Origin: Cognaticolwellia mytili
GTDB taxonomy: Bacteria > Pseudomonadota > Gammaproteobacteria > Enterobacterales > Alteromonadaceae
Length of the DNA stretch: 64,000 nt
NCBI RefSeq assembly: GCF_002104475.1
Contig: NZ_NBOF01000003.1
Coordinates: 124,001 to 188,000 of the forward strand
Reading direction: 5' to 3'
The notes under the pieces were generated by a model that saw only the letters and a list, made by a program, of their open reading frames with translations, did no database searches and had not been told where the DNA came from. The translations under genes and the position numbers were made by a program. Positions 1 to 8,317 of this stretch are shown piece by piece (position 1 is the first letter of the stretch; each line of letters begins with the position of its first letter).

Positions 1-1
1 T

Positions 2-499
2 AAAAATGGCGTGACTTGTGAAGTGGCTAATACTGACGCAGAGGGGCGTATTGTTCTAGCTGATGGTTTAATGGCGGCAGGTGCTACCGGTGCGCCACTA
101 ATTATTGACGCAGCGACATTAACTGGAGCGGCCGTCATGGCAACTGGTGGCGATTATTCTGCATTATTTTCACTGGATAATAATACTGTAGCTAAAGCAC
201 AAACGGCTGCACAGGTAACGGCAGAGCCTTTATGGCAATTCCCTTTAGAGCCTTGGCATCAAGATAAATGTTCATCAGTATTTGCTGATACTGCCAATAG
301 CCGTACGCAAAAAGGTGGTGGTGCCGGTGGCGCGAGCAATGCAGCTGGATTCTTATCTCGCTTTGTCCCTAATGACGGCGCGGGTTGGTTACATTTTGAT
401 TTAGCCGCAGCTTATAATGCCAGCGAGTCAAGCCTATGGGCTGCGGGCGCAACAGGGCTTGGTATTGCCACTATTGCTGATTTAATTTCAGGTGAATAG
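2..499 (+). CDS. pepB: M17 leucyl aminopeptidase, PepB type (C-terminal part)
   Basis: This is the C-terminal 165 residues of a cytosolic metallo-aminopeptidase of family M17, which removes N-terminal residues from peptides using two metal ions. The 5' part lies outside the window and the reading frame is already open at base 2. The stretch NTDAEGRIVLADGL near the start is the M17 signature, in which the Asp and Glu bind metal. The ending WAAGATGLGIATIADL resembles the end of Escherichia coli PepB more than PepA, so I favour peptidase B. A strong hairpin follows the stop codon. Family assignment is firm; the choice between PepB and another M17 member is less so. Confidence 0.88.
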   Translation, partial: KNGVTCEVANTDAEGRIVLADGLMAAGATGAPLIIDAATLTGAAVMATGGDYSALFSLDNNTVAKAQTAAQVTAEPLWQFPLEPWHQDKCSSVFADTANSRTQKGGGAGGASNAAGFLSRFVPNDGAGWLHFDLAAAYNASESSLWAAGATGLGIATIADLISGE

Positions 500-503
500 T
501 AAC

Positions 504-536
504 TTCATTCTAGTTAACGTAACTAGAATGAAATTT
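504..536 (+). terminator. Hairpin after the pepB-like gene
   Basis: A perfect 13-bp inverted repeat (TTCATTCTAGTTA and its complement) has a 3-base loop and begins five bases after the stop codon. Only a short ATTT run follows, so it may act as a terminator or as a 3'-end stabiliser. A second, T-rich hairpin at about 547-575 follows and is the better termination signal. Confidence 0.5.
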
Positions 537-545
537 ACTCGATAA

Positions 546-640
546 AAAAGCTGAGAGTTTTTCAGTTTTTTTATATTCAGGAAGAGCGTATGCCATGATC
601 ACAGGGATGTGAATGAATGGCGATGATTTTTTAAATTTAA
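546..640 (+). repeat. Dispersed repeat fused to a terminator, copy 1
   Basis: An imperfect A-rich/T-rich hairpin with CTGA/TCAG arms is followed directly by TATTCAGGAAGAGCGTATGC and then TGATCACAGGGATGTGAATG. The same arrangement, a terminator whose T-run leads into a TTCAGGA/GTATGC/GATCACA block, recurs at about 11.35 kb and 62.46 kb. All three copies lie in the 3' untranslated region of a plus-strand gene and in the same orientation as that gene. It looks like a genome-wide small repeat of the REP/3'UTR type; no coding potential was seen. Confidence 0.65.
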
Positions 641-653
641 AGGGTGAGAGTAA

Positions 654-1064
654 TTAGCCTGTGCGAGCTTGAAGTAAGTATTGTTCTAACCAAGATTTTG
701 CACTACCAACATCGCTAAACACGTAAAAAGTAATATTACAGGCTTGGTAAATTCGGCGTAGTTGTAATTGTTGAATATCGGCGGTACTGCTATCAATAAG
801 TACGCTAGCACTGGCAATTAAGCCATGTTCAACGCGGTATCTATTGACCTTAATTAGTGCTGCTTCAGCTTCAGGTGAAAACACGCTATTGCCGTGAAAG
901 GAAATGAGTAAGCCCCATGGCTCACTAGAAAATTGCTCGCAAGCCTGATACATATCGTCAATGTACTGCTCTGTTACACTATTATTAAATGGGCCAAATG
1001 CATCTACCTGCAAAATGTTCGACTGCGATGCAATCGAGTATTCTCCTTTAACTGACGTATCCAT
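654..1064 (-). CDS. STAS/SpoIIAA-like protein of unknown function
   Basis: A soluble 136-residue protein with no signal peptide or membrane segment. Its alternating beta and alpha pattern, with a central LLISFHGNSVFSPEAEAAL segment and an ending AKSWLEQYLL, resembles STAS/SpoIIAA-like proteins, small alpha/beta domains often used in regulation. I chose the ATG at 1064 because AAGGAG lies seven bases upstream; a longer reading to 1094 lacks such a site. It stands alone between the pepB repeat and thpR. The gene at 10.9 kb encodes a protein of similar length and ending, so the two may be distant paralogues. The fold is inferred and the function is unknown. Confidence 0.6.
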   Translation of the reverse strand: MDTSVKGEYSIASQSNILQVDAFGPFNNSVTEQYIDDMYQACEQFSSEPWGLLISFHGNSVFSPEAEAALIKVNRYRVEHGLIASASVLIDSSTADIQQLQLRRIYQACNITFYVFSDVGSAKSWLEQYLLQARTG

Positions 1065-1175
1065 TCTCCAACTCCTTTTCAAACGGGGTGACAATAAATA
1101 GCAGTATTTTAATCACTTGCCAAGTAAGCAGGTTTTTCTATTTTTTCAAGTTTAAATTAATATAAAAATCAACAG

Positions 1176-1775
1176 TTAATAATTTAGCTTCCAAGTGTGA
1201 ATGGGGAGGTAAGTGGCACCTGAAACGCTTGAGCATGAATGATACAAACTAAAACTCTTGATGCTGAGTTGATGGCAAAAGCCATTCGGAAATTTAGTGT
1301 TTAGCAATAATGGCTCAGGCAATGCTAAGGGGGTTTTTGCTTTACGATATAAGCTTAAATGAGGTTTGTAAGCCCTGCTATCGAGTAATATCTCACTTTG
1401 CTGACATACCTCGGTGATGACTTTTTCTAGGTAAGATAACCAGTCAGGAGAAGATGCAGGCATTAAGTGTAATACTTGTGCTTTGTTAAAATGTCCCAGC
1501 TGTGGCAGTGTTAATTTTAAGGCGTCTGTATTCGTGTAGTTACCTTGTAAAAAGTTACTAAGCCGTTGCTTAATATCGACATACTTTTCACTGATAATGT
1601 TTGTTATATCATTTTGCTGCTTTTTACTAATTACGCCCAAAAAAGCTAAGGTTATATGGAAGTTTTGCTGTGGAATTATTTTAAAAGGCAGCGATAAGTG
1701 TTGTTCACGCCAAAGTGCAATTGCTGATTTGTCTGTAGTTGCTATATCCAAGGCGATAAACATTCTTTTATTCAT
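1176..1775 (-). CDS. thpR: RNA 2',3'-cyclic phosphodiesterase ThpR (LigT)
   Basis: A cytosolic member of the 2H phosphoesterase superfamily, which opens 2',3'-cyclic phosphates and can reversibly join 2'-5' RNA ends. Both catalytic HxT/S motifs are visible: HIT at residues 40-42 inside FHITLAFLG and HLS near residue 140 in KPHLSLYR. At 199 residues it is slightly longer than E. coli ThpR (about 176). It is divergent from hrpB, the helicase gene next to it. Family assignment is secure; the physiological substrate is not known for this family. Confidence 0.87.
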   Translation of the reverse strand: MNKRMFIALDIATTDKSAIALWREQHLSLPFKIIPQQNFHITLAFLGVISKKQQNDITNIISEKYVDIKQRLSNFLQGNYTNTDALKLTLPQLGHFNKAQVLHLMPASSPDWLSYLEKVITEVCQQSEILLDSRAYKPHLSLYRKAKTPLALPEPLLLNTKFPNGFCHQLSIKSFSLYHSCSSVSGATYLPIHTWKLNY

Positions 1776-1888
1776 ATTTATTCGACTTCACTTTATGACT
1801 GAGGTTTCGCCCTCAAGTAGTTTGCGTATAGCTATGGTAATATTAGCGCCATTGAAACCATAAAACCTAATGTGATATCCAGTAAATT

Positions 1889-4465
1889 ATGACGCTATCG
1901 GCTAGAAAGTTGCCAATTGATAATATCAAAGACGATGTTATTTCAACGTTAAAACAACACAATACCTTATTATTAACGGCGCCTCCAGGTGCGGGTAAGT
2001 CCACTCAGTTGCCTTTGTGGTTACTAGCATTAGATTGTTTAGCTGGAGAAAAAATATATTTGCTTCAGCCTCGACGCATTGCTGCTAAAAATATTGCCTG
2101 TTATCTTGCGTCACAGTTGGGTGAGAAGGTTGGTGAGACTGTTGGGTATCGCTTACGAAATGAAAGTAAAGTATCGAAAAGCACCCGGCTAGAAGTGATA
2201 ACTGAAGGGATTTTAACGCAGATTATTCAGCATGATGCTGAGTTGTCTAATTGTGGGCTGATAGTGTTTGATGAATTTCATGAGCGCTCACTTAATGCTG
2301 ATCTTGCATTTGCCTTGACCCGAGATGTGCAATTAGGTCTACGAGATGACTTGAAAATTCTGCTGATGTCGGCAACGCTAGCAACAGATACCATAAAACA
2401 AAAGTTGCCAGAAGCGGTTTGCCTTGAAAGTCAGGGGCGAAGCTTTCCTGTTGAAACTAGTTACCAGGCACCTACCAATGCCCGACTATGGCGTGAACAT
2501 GCTTTATCGGCTTTAAAATCAGTGGTTAATTCCCATCAAGGCTCAATATTAGTATTTTTACCGGGCACTGGTGATATCCGTTATTTAGCTGAGCAGTTAT
2601 CAACTTTTATGCCTGAGTCGATGTTGTTATGCCCTCTTTACGGTGACTTATCGCTTAGCGAGCAACAGCAAGCCATTGCCCCTGCACAAAACGGTAAGAA
2701 TAAACTCGTGCTGGCAACCAATATTGCAGAAACCAGCTTAACCATAGAAGGCGTCGATTTAGTCATCGACTCTGGTTTAGAAAATGTCGCCATCTATGAT
2801 AATCAAACATTGACCAATAAGCTCACGCAGCGAGCTATTGCCAAAGCATCAGCCATTCAACGTACTGGCCGAGCAGGGCGATTACAAGCCGGTCATTGTA
2901 TCCGTTTATTTAGCAAAGATGACTTTCAGCGCAGAAATGAACAAAGCGTTAGTGAAATTCAACAGGCTGATTTGTTACCTATGTTGATGGAGTTGGCAAG
3001 ATGGGGAGCAAGTGATTGCTCACAACTACCGATGATAGAAATGCCTGATGGTAAGCATGAACAGCTTGCTTGGCAGGAGTTGATTGATTTAGGTTTGCTT
3101 TCAGAAAACAAAAATTTAACGCATGACGGCAAACAAGTAAGCGTTTTTCCTTGTCACCCAAGATTTGCAAAAATGTTGCTAAGTGCGCAACAGCTAGAGC
3201 GGCAACAAGATATTAGCCACTTATTGTCATTAGCTTGCTTACTTGCTGCGTTATTAGAAGAACGCGATATTTTTAATGCGCAGCAGCGCAGCGATGATTG
3301 TGATATTGCGCATCGCGTTATACAACTTTGTCAGCAGCCCAAAAGAGGCAATCATCAACGTATTATTCAACAAGCTCAGCGCTTTTTTCGTTTAGCACGT
3401 CAGCAAGGCACTCAAAATATTCGGCAAACTCATTCGGCAGACAAGCTGTGTACTCTTGGGGGAGATTTGCCTATTCAATATTGTGGTTTAATACTAGTGC
3501 ACGCCTATCCAGAACGAATAGCAAAACAGAGAAATAACCAAGGGCACTACTTAACTGCCTACGGTAAAGGCGTAGTGATGAATGAAGCCGATGCCTTGGC
3601 GGGAGAAAACTATATTATTGCTGCGCAATTATTTCAACGGCAACATACGCTCAGTATCGCATTAGCAGCAGAGTTTGATTTACTACAAGCAATCGCTTGG
3701 GGAGTGGTTAATACGACCAGTAGAACGCACTTAAAGTTTGATAATCAGCTCAACCGTATTATTTCGGGTCAGCAGTCGGTGATTGGTGCATTGGTGATTA
3801 AAGACGAAAATAGTTCACAAAAAATATCGCCAGAGTTACTTGTTGACTGTTGGTGTCAACAAATACGTAAGAAAGGTCTTAATTGGTTGAAGTTTGATAC
3901 CGACAGTCAGCAACTTTTGTTACGTTGGCGTTGGGTAAATAGCACGCAAAGTCATTTAGATTTTCCTGAGGTGGGCGAGCAGTTTTTATTAAACAATTTA
4001 GAGCAATGGTTAGGACCTTATTTAGCCGATATTACAACTAAAAATCAGCTTGATAAGCTTAATTTTTCAGAAGTGTTGCTTAACCAATTAAGCTACCAAC
4101 AGCAGCAGGTGTTTAAACAAGTCGCCCCGACATTTTTTGTTGGGCCAACTAAGCGTAAGTGCGTTATTCGCTATAGTTTAGAGCAAGCACCGATTGTTTC
4201 CCTACCGATGCAAGAGCTATATGGTGTGACGGAAACACCTTCTGTAGGGGATAGGGCGAATAAAAGTCAAATTCCATTAGTTATTGAAATACTATCGCCT
4301 GCGAAGCGTCCTATTCAAGTAACACAAGATTTAGTGGCATTTTGGCAGGGGAGTTATCGTGCGGTACAAAAAGATATGAAAGCACAATATCCGCGACATT
4401 ATTGGCCGGATGATCCTGCTAATGCAGAAGCAACGAGAAAAACTAAGCGACACCTTAATGTTTAA
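1889..4465 (+). CDS. hrpB: ATP-dependent helicase HrpB
   Basis: A DEAH-box family helicase of 858 residues, close to E. coli HrpB (about 810-820). The Walker A motif APPGAGKST is near residue 35, the DEAH-type box reads DEFH at about residue 128, SAT motif III follows, and the C-terminal helicase domain contains TNIAETSLTIEGV and QRTGRAGR. The C-terminal HrpB-specific region ends in a typical HYWPDDPANAEAT segment. In E. coli hrpB neighbours thpR (ligT) and mrcB; here thpR is adjacent and mrcB lies about 4 kb downstream, so part of the ancestral neighbourhood is kept. Its cellular role is poorly defined in the family. Confidence 0.95.
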   Translation: MTLSARKLPIDNIKDDVISTLKQHNTLLLTAPPGAGKSTQLPLWLLALDCLAGEKIYLLQPRRIAAKNIACYLASQLGEKVGETVGYRLRNESKVSKSTRLEVITEGILTQIIQHDAELSNCGLIVFDEFHERSLNADLAFALTRDVQLGLRDDLKILLMSATLATDTIKQKLPEAVCLESQGRSFPVETSYQAPTNARLWREHALSALKSVVNSHQGSILVFLPGTGDIRYLAEQLSTFMPESMLLCPLYGDLSLSEQQQAIAPAQNGKNKLVLATNIAETSLTIEGVDLVIDSGLENVAIYDNQTLTNKLTQRAIAKASAIQRTGRAGRLQAGHCIRLFSKDDFQRRNEQSVSEIQQADLLPMLMELARWGASDCSQLPMIEMPDGKHEQLAWQELIDLGLLSENKNLTHDGKQVSVFPCHPRFAKMLLSAQQLERQQDISHLLSLACLLAALLEERDIFNAQQRSDDCDIAHRVIQLCQQPKRGNHQRIIQQAQRFFRLARQQGTQNIRQTHSADKLCTLGGDLPIQYCGLILVHAYPERIAKQRNNQGHYLTAYGKGVVMNEADALAGENYIIAAQLFQRQHTLSIALAAEFDLLQAIAWGVVNTTSRTHLKFDNQLNRIISGQQSVIGALVIKDENSSQKISPELLVDCWCQQIRKKGLNWLKFDTDSQQLLLRWRWVNSTQSHLDFPEVGEQFLLNNLEQWLGPYLADITTKNQLDKLNFSEVLLNQLSYQQQQVFKQVAPTFFVGPTKRKCVIRYSLEQAPIVSLPMQELYGVTETPSVGDRANKSQIPLVIEILSPAKRPIQVTQDLVAFWQGSYRAVQKDMKAQYPRHYWPDDPANAEATRKTKRHLNV

Positions 4466-4492
4466 GTATTTGAATATTTATGGAATAAAGGC

Positions 4493-5407
4493 TTAACTAC
4501 TTAAATGCCGATTCTTATAAGCACTGGGACTAAGATTAAAAAATTGTTTAAAGCAGCGGCTAAAGTGACTGGCGTTGTTATAACCCAGTTCAAAGCAAAC
4601 TTGCGTTATTTGATGGCCTTTTTTGATCATGCTTGCCGCTTTTTTTAAGCGAATTTGCTGTTGATATACCGCTGGGCTACAACCCAAATGAATTCGAAAT
4701 TGATGAAAAAACTTTGTCCGGCTCATACAAGCTATTTTACATAACTCTTCAATATTTAAATTCGCCGCTAGATGCTGATTAATAAAATGAATAGCGGCAT
4801 TTAAGCCGTTGCTATCAGGCGTTTTTTCACTATGAGACATAATGAAATCACGGGTTTGATGACGCAATAAACGCACAGTTAATTCTGAAATGGCCAAGTC
4901 AATCATATAATTTCTGTCTTGATGATTTTCAGTGTAAATTTGTACTATTCGATTCAGTAACCCTTGAGTTTGAGCATTGTGATGTGTGTGCACTAAATGT
5001 TGATGATATTGCCATTGGCCGTAAACTTGATTCAATGGCGTTTGTTGCTCAATGCTGTTAACAATTTTGTTGATGCGCTCAAGTGATATTTCAATGGCTA
5101 AGCAGGTCGTGGGGTGTTCTATATTCGCAACTGGAAAATCAATTTCTACTTGGTGATTAGGAGCCATAACAAAAGATTCGTGCGGCAGAAACTCACTTTC
5201 GTAACGAGTGTTGTCATCATGCATAATCTTTTTCCCCGTTACCATGCCACAAAATAAAAGCTGATCGGATCTTAATTGCACTCGGTTGGCTTGCTCAAAA
5301 GTATCGTAAATACTCAACTCGGTTTCTGGTCCTGCAAAGCTAATTTTGTTTTCAACTAAAACTTGCGGGTTTTTCCGCTGCTTTGCTAACACTTCCTTAA
5401 TCATCAT
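4493..5407 (-). CDS. AraC-family transcriptional regulator next to aldB
   Basis: A 304-residue regulator with a C-terminal double helix-turn-helix of the AraC/XylS type. INIEELCKIACMSRTKFFHQF lies in the first helix-turn-helix, and the second ends with YNNASHFSRCFKQFFNLSPSAY. The N-terminal two thirds is a ligand-sensing region without recognised motifs. The ATG at 5407 is preceded by AAAAAGGG; a TTG at 5437 is possible but has poor spacing. It is divergent from the aldehyde dehydrogenase gene across a gap of about 115 bp, the usual layout for an activator controlling its neighbour. The target and inducer (an alcohol or aldehyde) are inferred from that layout only. Confidence 0.85.
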   Translation of the reverse strand: MMIKEVLAKQRKNPQVLVENKISFAGPETELSIYDTFEQANRVQLRSDQLLFCGMVTGKKIMHDDNTRYESEFLPHESFVMAPNHQVEIDFPVANIEHPTTCLAIEISLERINKIVNSIEQQTPLNQVYGQWQYHQHLVHTHHNAQTQGLLNRIVQIYTENHQDRNYMIDLAISELTVRLLRHQTRDFIMSHSEKTPDSNGLNAAIHFINQHLAANLNIEELCKIACMSRTKFFHQFRIHLGCSPAVYQQQIRLKKAASMIKKGHQITQVCFELGYNNASHFSRCFKQFFNLSPSAYKNRHLSS

Positions 5408-5522
5408 CAAGCCCTTTTTATATGTACTGGCAGTCAACTTTTTTGAACTTATTGCATAGTTAAATTTTTTTAATCTACTAAGGTAATAGCAATTGACTAA
5501 AAATACAACTAAAGGAAAGTCT

Positions 5523-7043
5523 ATGATATATGCAGCTCCAGGTACTGATGGTGCCTTAATTAGTTTTAAACCACGCTATCAAAATTTTATCGGTGGTCAA
5601 TGGGTTGAGCCATGTGACGGCCAGTACTTCGACAATATTAGTCCTGTCAACGGGCAAGTGTTTTGCCAAATTCCACGTTCAAATGAAAAGGATATTGAGC
5701 TTGCGCTTGATGCCGCTCATAAAGTAAAAGACGCATGGGGCAGTGCTTCAGTTACTGAACGTTCAAATATTTTATTAAAAATTGCTGACCGTATAGAACA
5801 GAATCTAGAGTATTTGGCGGTAGCAGAAACTTGGGACAACGGTAAAGCTGTGCGAGAAACACTAGCTGCTGACATTCCGCTAGCAGTTGATCATTTCAGA
5901 TATTTTGCCGGTTGTTTACGCTCGCAAGAAGGTTCGATAGGCGATCTTGATGAGAATACAGTTTCTTATCATTTTCACGAGCCTTTAGGTGTCGTTGGGC
6001 AAATTATTCCTTGGAACTTCCCAATACTGATGGCTGCGTGGAAATTAGCGCCGGCATTAGCGGCAGGTAATTGTGTAGTATTAAAACCTGCTGAACAAAC
6101 ACCGGCATCCATTTTAGTTTTGGCTGAACTTATTGGCGACATACTACCCGCTGGCGCGTTAAACATTGTCAATGGTTTTGGTAAAGAAGCTGGGCAGGCA
6201 CTAGCTAGCAGCACTCGCATTGCCAAAATAGCCTTTACTGGCTCAACACCTGTTGGCTCTCACATTTTAAAATGTGCTGCTGAAAACATTATTCCTTCTA
6301 CCGTTGAACTTGGTGGTAAGTCACCGAACATATTTTTTAAAGATGTGATGGACCAAGAAGACGAATACTTGAGTAAATGTATTGAAGGCATGGTTTTAGC
6401 TTATTTTAACCAAGGTGAAGTCTGTACGTGTCCATCGCGAGTCTTTGTACACGAAGATATATACCCACAGTTTATTGAAAAAGTCATTGAACGCTCTAAA
6501 TCCATTGTTCGTGGTAATCCATTAGATACGGAAACTATGGTGGGTGCGCAAGCATCTAAAGAGCAATTTGATAAAATCATGCGCTATATTGCTATTGGCC
6601 GTGATGAAGGTGCGGAAGTGTTGCTAGGTGGAGAAGTTGAAGCGTTAGACGGCGATCATGAAAATGGTTTTTATATTCAGCCGACTTTGTTGAAGGGCAC
6701 TAATGATATGCGAGTCTTCCAAGAGGAGATTTTTGGTCCTGTTATCTCATTGTCGACTTTTAAAGATGAAGCCGAAGTACTTGAGCTCGCCAATAGCTCT
6801 GAGTTTGGTTTAGGTGCTGGCGTATGGACTAGAGATATGAATTTAGCCTATCGTATGGGGCGTAAAATACAAGCAGGTCGAGTTTGGACTAACTGTTATC
6901 ACATGTATCCTGCACATGCTGCCTTTGGTGGTTACAAAAAATCAGGTGTTGGCCGTGAAACCCATAAAATGGCGTTAGAGCATTACCAGCAAACGAAAAA
7001 CTTATTAGTGAGTTATGACGTTAATCCATTAGGTTTTTTCTAA
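5523..7043 (+). CDS. aldB: Aldehyde dehydrogenase AldB/ExaC
   Basis: An NAD(P)-dependent cytosolic aldehyde dehydrogenase of 506 residues that oxidises acetaldehyde and similar aldehydes to acids. The N-terminus [11 protein letters not shown], the segment GQIIPWNFP, the glutamate motif ELGGKSPN and the nucleophile in [11 protein letters not shown] (Cys near residue 301) match E. coli AldB almost position for position. Start: AAAGGAAAG stands just before the ATG at 5523, whereas an upstream TTG has no such site. A clear terminator follows the gene. The divergent AraC regulator suggests induction by alcohol or aldehyde, as for aldB and exaC elsewhere, which is an inference. Confidence 0.95.
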   Translation: MIYAAPGTDGALISFKPRYQNFIGGQWVEPCDGQYFDNISPVNGQVFCQIPRSNEKDIELALDAAHKVKDAWGSASVTERSNILLKIADRIEQNLEYLAVAETWDNGKAVRETLAADIPLAVDHFRYFAGCLRSQEGSIGDLDENTVSYHFHEPLGVVGQIIPWNFPILMAAWKLAPALAAGNCVVLKPAEQTPASILVLAELIGDILPAGALNIVNGFGKEAGQALASSTRIAKIAFTGSTPVGSHILKCAAENIIPSTVELGGKSPNIFFKDVMDQEDEYLSKCIEGMVLAYFNQGEVCTCPSRVFVHEDIYPQFIEKVIERSKSIVRGNPLDTETMVGAQASKEQFDKIMRYIAIGRDEGAEVLLGGEVEALDGDHENGFYIQPTLLKGTNDMRVFQEEIFGPVISLSTFKDEAEVLELANSSEFGLGAGVWTRDMNLAYRMGRKIQAGRVWTNCYHMYPAHAAFGGYKKSGVGRETHKMALEHYQQTKNLLVSYDVNPLGFF

Positions 7044-7069
7044 CTTAGTTTTTAAATTTAGATTACAGT

Positions 7070-7106
7070 AATAAGAACGATCGCTAATGGTCGTTCTTAT
7101 TTTTTA
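7070..7106 (+). terminator. Rho-independent terminator after aldB
   Basis: An 11-bp perfect stem (AATAAGAACGA and its complement) has a 10-base loop, and the right arm runs into six Ts. It lies about 25 bases past the aldB stop and before the convergent miaA end, so it may serve both directions. Confidence 0.82.
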
Positions 7107-7174
7107 TGATCTAGTTGAATGGTGACACTTTAGAAAGTCACTTTACATCGTGATTTTGGATAGCTAATTTAAAG

Positions 7175-8083
7175 CTATTTGCCTACTTGTGCGATTACCG
7201 CCATCGCTTGTGACAATATATTTTTTTCGCCATCAAGCCAATGAACTTTGCTGCCGTTTCGCTCTAGTCGACGTAGCCACGTATCCTGTTTTTTAGAAAA
7301 CTGATGAATTGCAGAGTTGAGTTTTTGAAAACAATCATTTTTAGTTAACTGCCCTTGTAAATGTTGGGCAATAAATCGATATTCTAGACCATAAAAATAT
7401 AAAGTTTCCCAACTTACTCCTTGGCTATGTAAATGGGCTACTTCTTCTATCAGGCCTTGCTCCATCCTCACTTTCAAACGCTCAGTGATCCGCTGACGAA
7501 TGACTTCTCTTGGCCATTTAATAGCAAAAATAAGCGGTTTAAGTGCTGGAAAATCATTAATTTCATCTTTTGCGTCCAACTCACCTTGAGCAATTTCAAT
7601 TGCTCGCACCAATCTGTCACGTTCAATAACATCAGTAGTGTTATGTAAGTTAGGCTTAAGTGTTAACAACTTACTGACTAAGGTCTCATGAGAAAGTGTT
7701 GATAGCGAAGCTCTCAATGCTACATTTTCAGGTACTTCAACTAAACGATAGCCTTTTAAAATGGAGTCAACATAAAGTGCTGAGCCGCCAGCCATAATAG
7801 CGAGTTTTTTTTTGTTGGTGATTTTTTGGTAAGCGCCAATAACATCTTTTTGGAAGTCGAAAATACTATACTCATAACCAGGGTCGACAATATCGATAAG
7901 ATGATGTTCGATTTCTTGGTACTCATCGAGATCTTTACCACTACCAATATCTAAACCGCGATATACCTGCCTTGAATCAGCAGAGATAATTTCACCGTTG
8001 AGCATTTTGGCTAATTCTACCGCAAGTTTTGTTTTTCCAGATGCCGTTGAACCAAGTACAACTAACATATTATATGCGGACAT
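7175..8083 (-). CDS. miaA: tRNA dimethylallyltransferase, atypical form
   Basis: Transfers a dimethylallyl group to adenosine 37 of tRNAs reading UNN codons. The P-loop GSTASGKT near the N-terminus, ISADSRQVYRGLDIGSGK, the GGSALY segment and ERDRLVRAIEIA fit MiaA at 302 residues. The wording is unlike the usual gammaproteobacterial enzyme: GSGKDLDEYQ, DIVDPGYEYSIFDF, YGLEYRF and the ending QFSKKQDTWLRRLER recall MiaA proteins of Bacteroidota and related groups. It also stands alone rather than beside mutL and hfq, the usual gammaproteobacterial site. It may therefore be a second, transferred copy. It is divergent from mrcB. Family firm, origin inferred. Confidence 0.85.
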   Translation of the reverse strand: MSAYNMLVVLGSTASGKTKLAVELAKMLNGEIISADSRQVYRGLDIGSGKDLDEYQEIEHHLIDIVDPGYEYSIFDFQKDVIGAYQKITNKKKLAIMAGGSALYVDSILKGYRLVEVPENVALRASLSTLSHETLVSKLLTLKPNLHNTTDVIERDRLVRAIEIAQGELDAKDEINDFPALKPLIFAIKWPREVIRQRITERLKVRMEQGLIEEVAHLHSQGVSWETLYFYGLEYRFIAQHLQGQLTKNDCFQKLNSAIHQFSKKQDTWLRRLERNGSKVHWLDGEKNILSQAMAVIAQVGK

Positions 8084-8317
8084 AATTAACCTAAATATTT
8101 ACTTAAAAAAGAAGCTAATATTATATCGCTAAATAATTGTTGATGCTTGTTTGTTGTGAATAATTTAATAAATACATAGCCAAGCCACTTGAAAAACTCT
8201 TAAACTGCATTCTCACGTAGTTTGGGTATATTTCAATAAAATAATCATTAGGGATATGCGGTTTGCTAGATTAGTATAAGCATATATTTACATAAAACAG
8301 GCCTGGCTAAATAGCGT

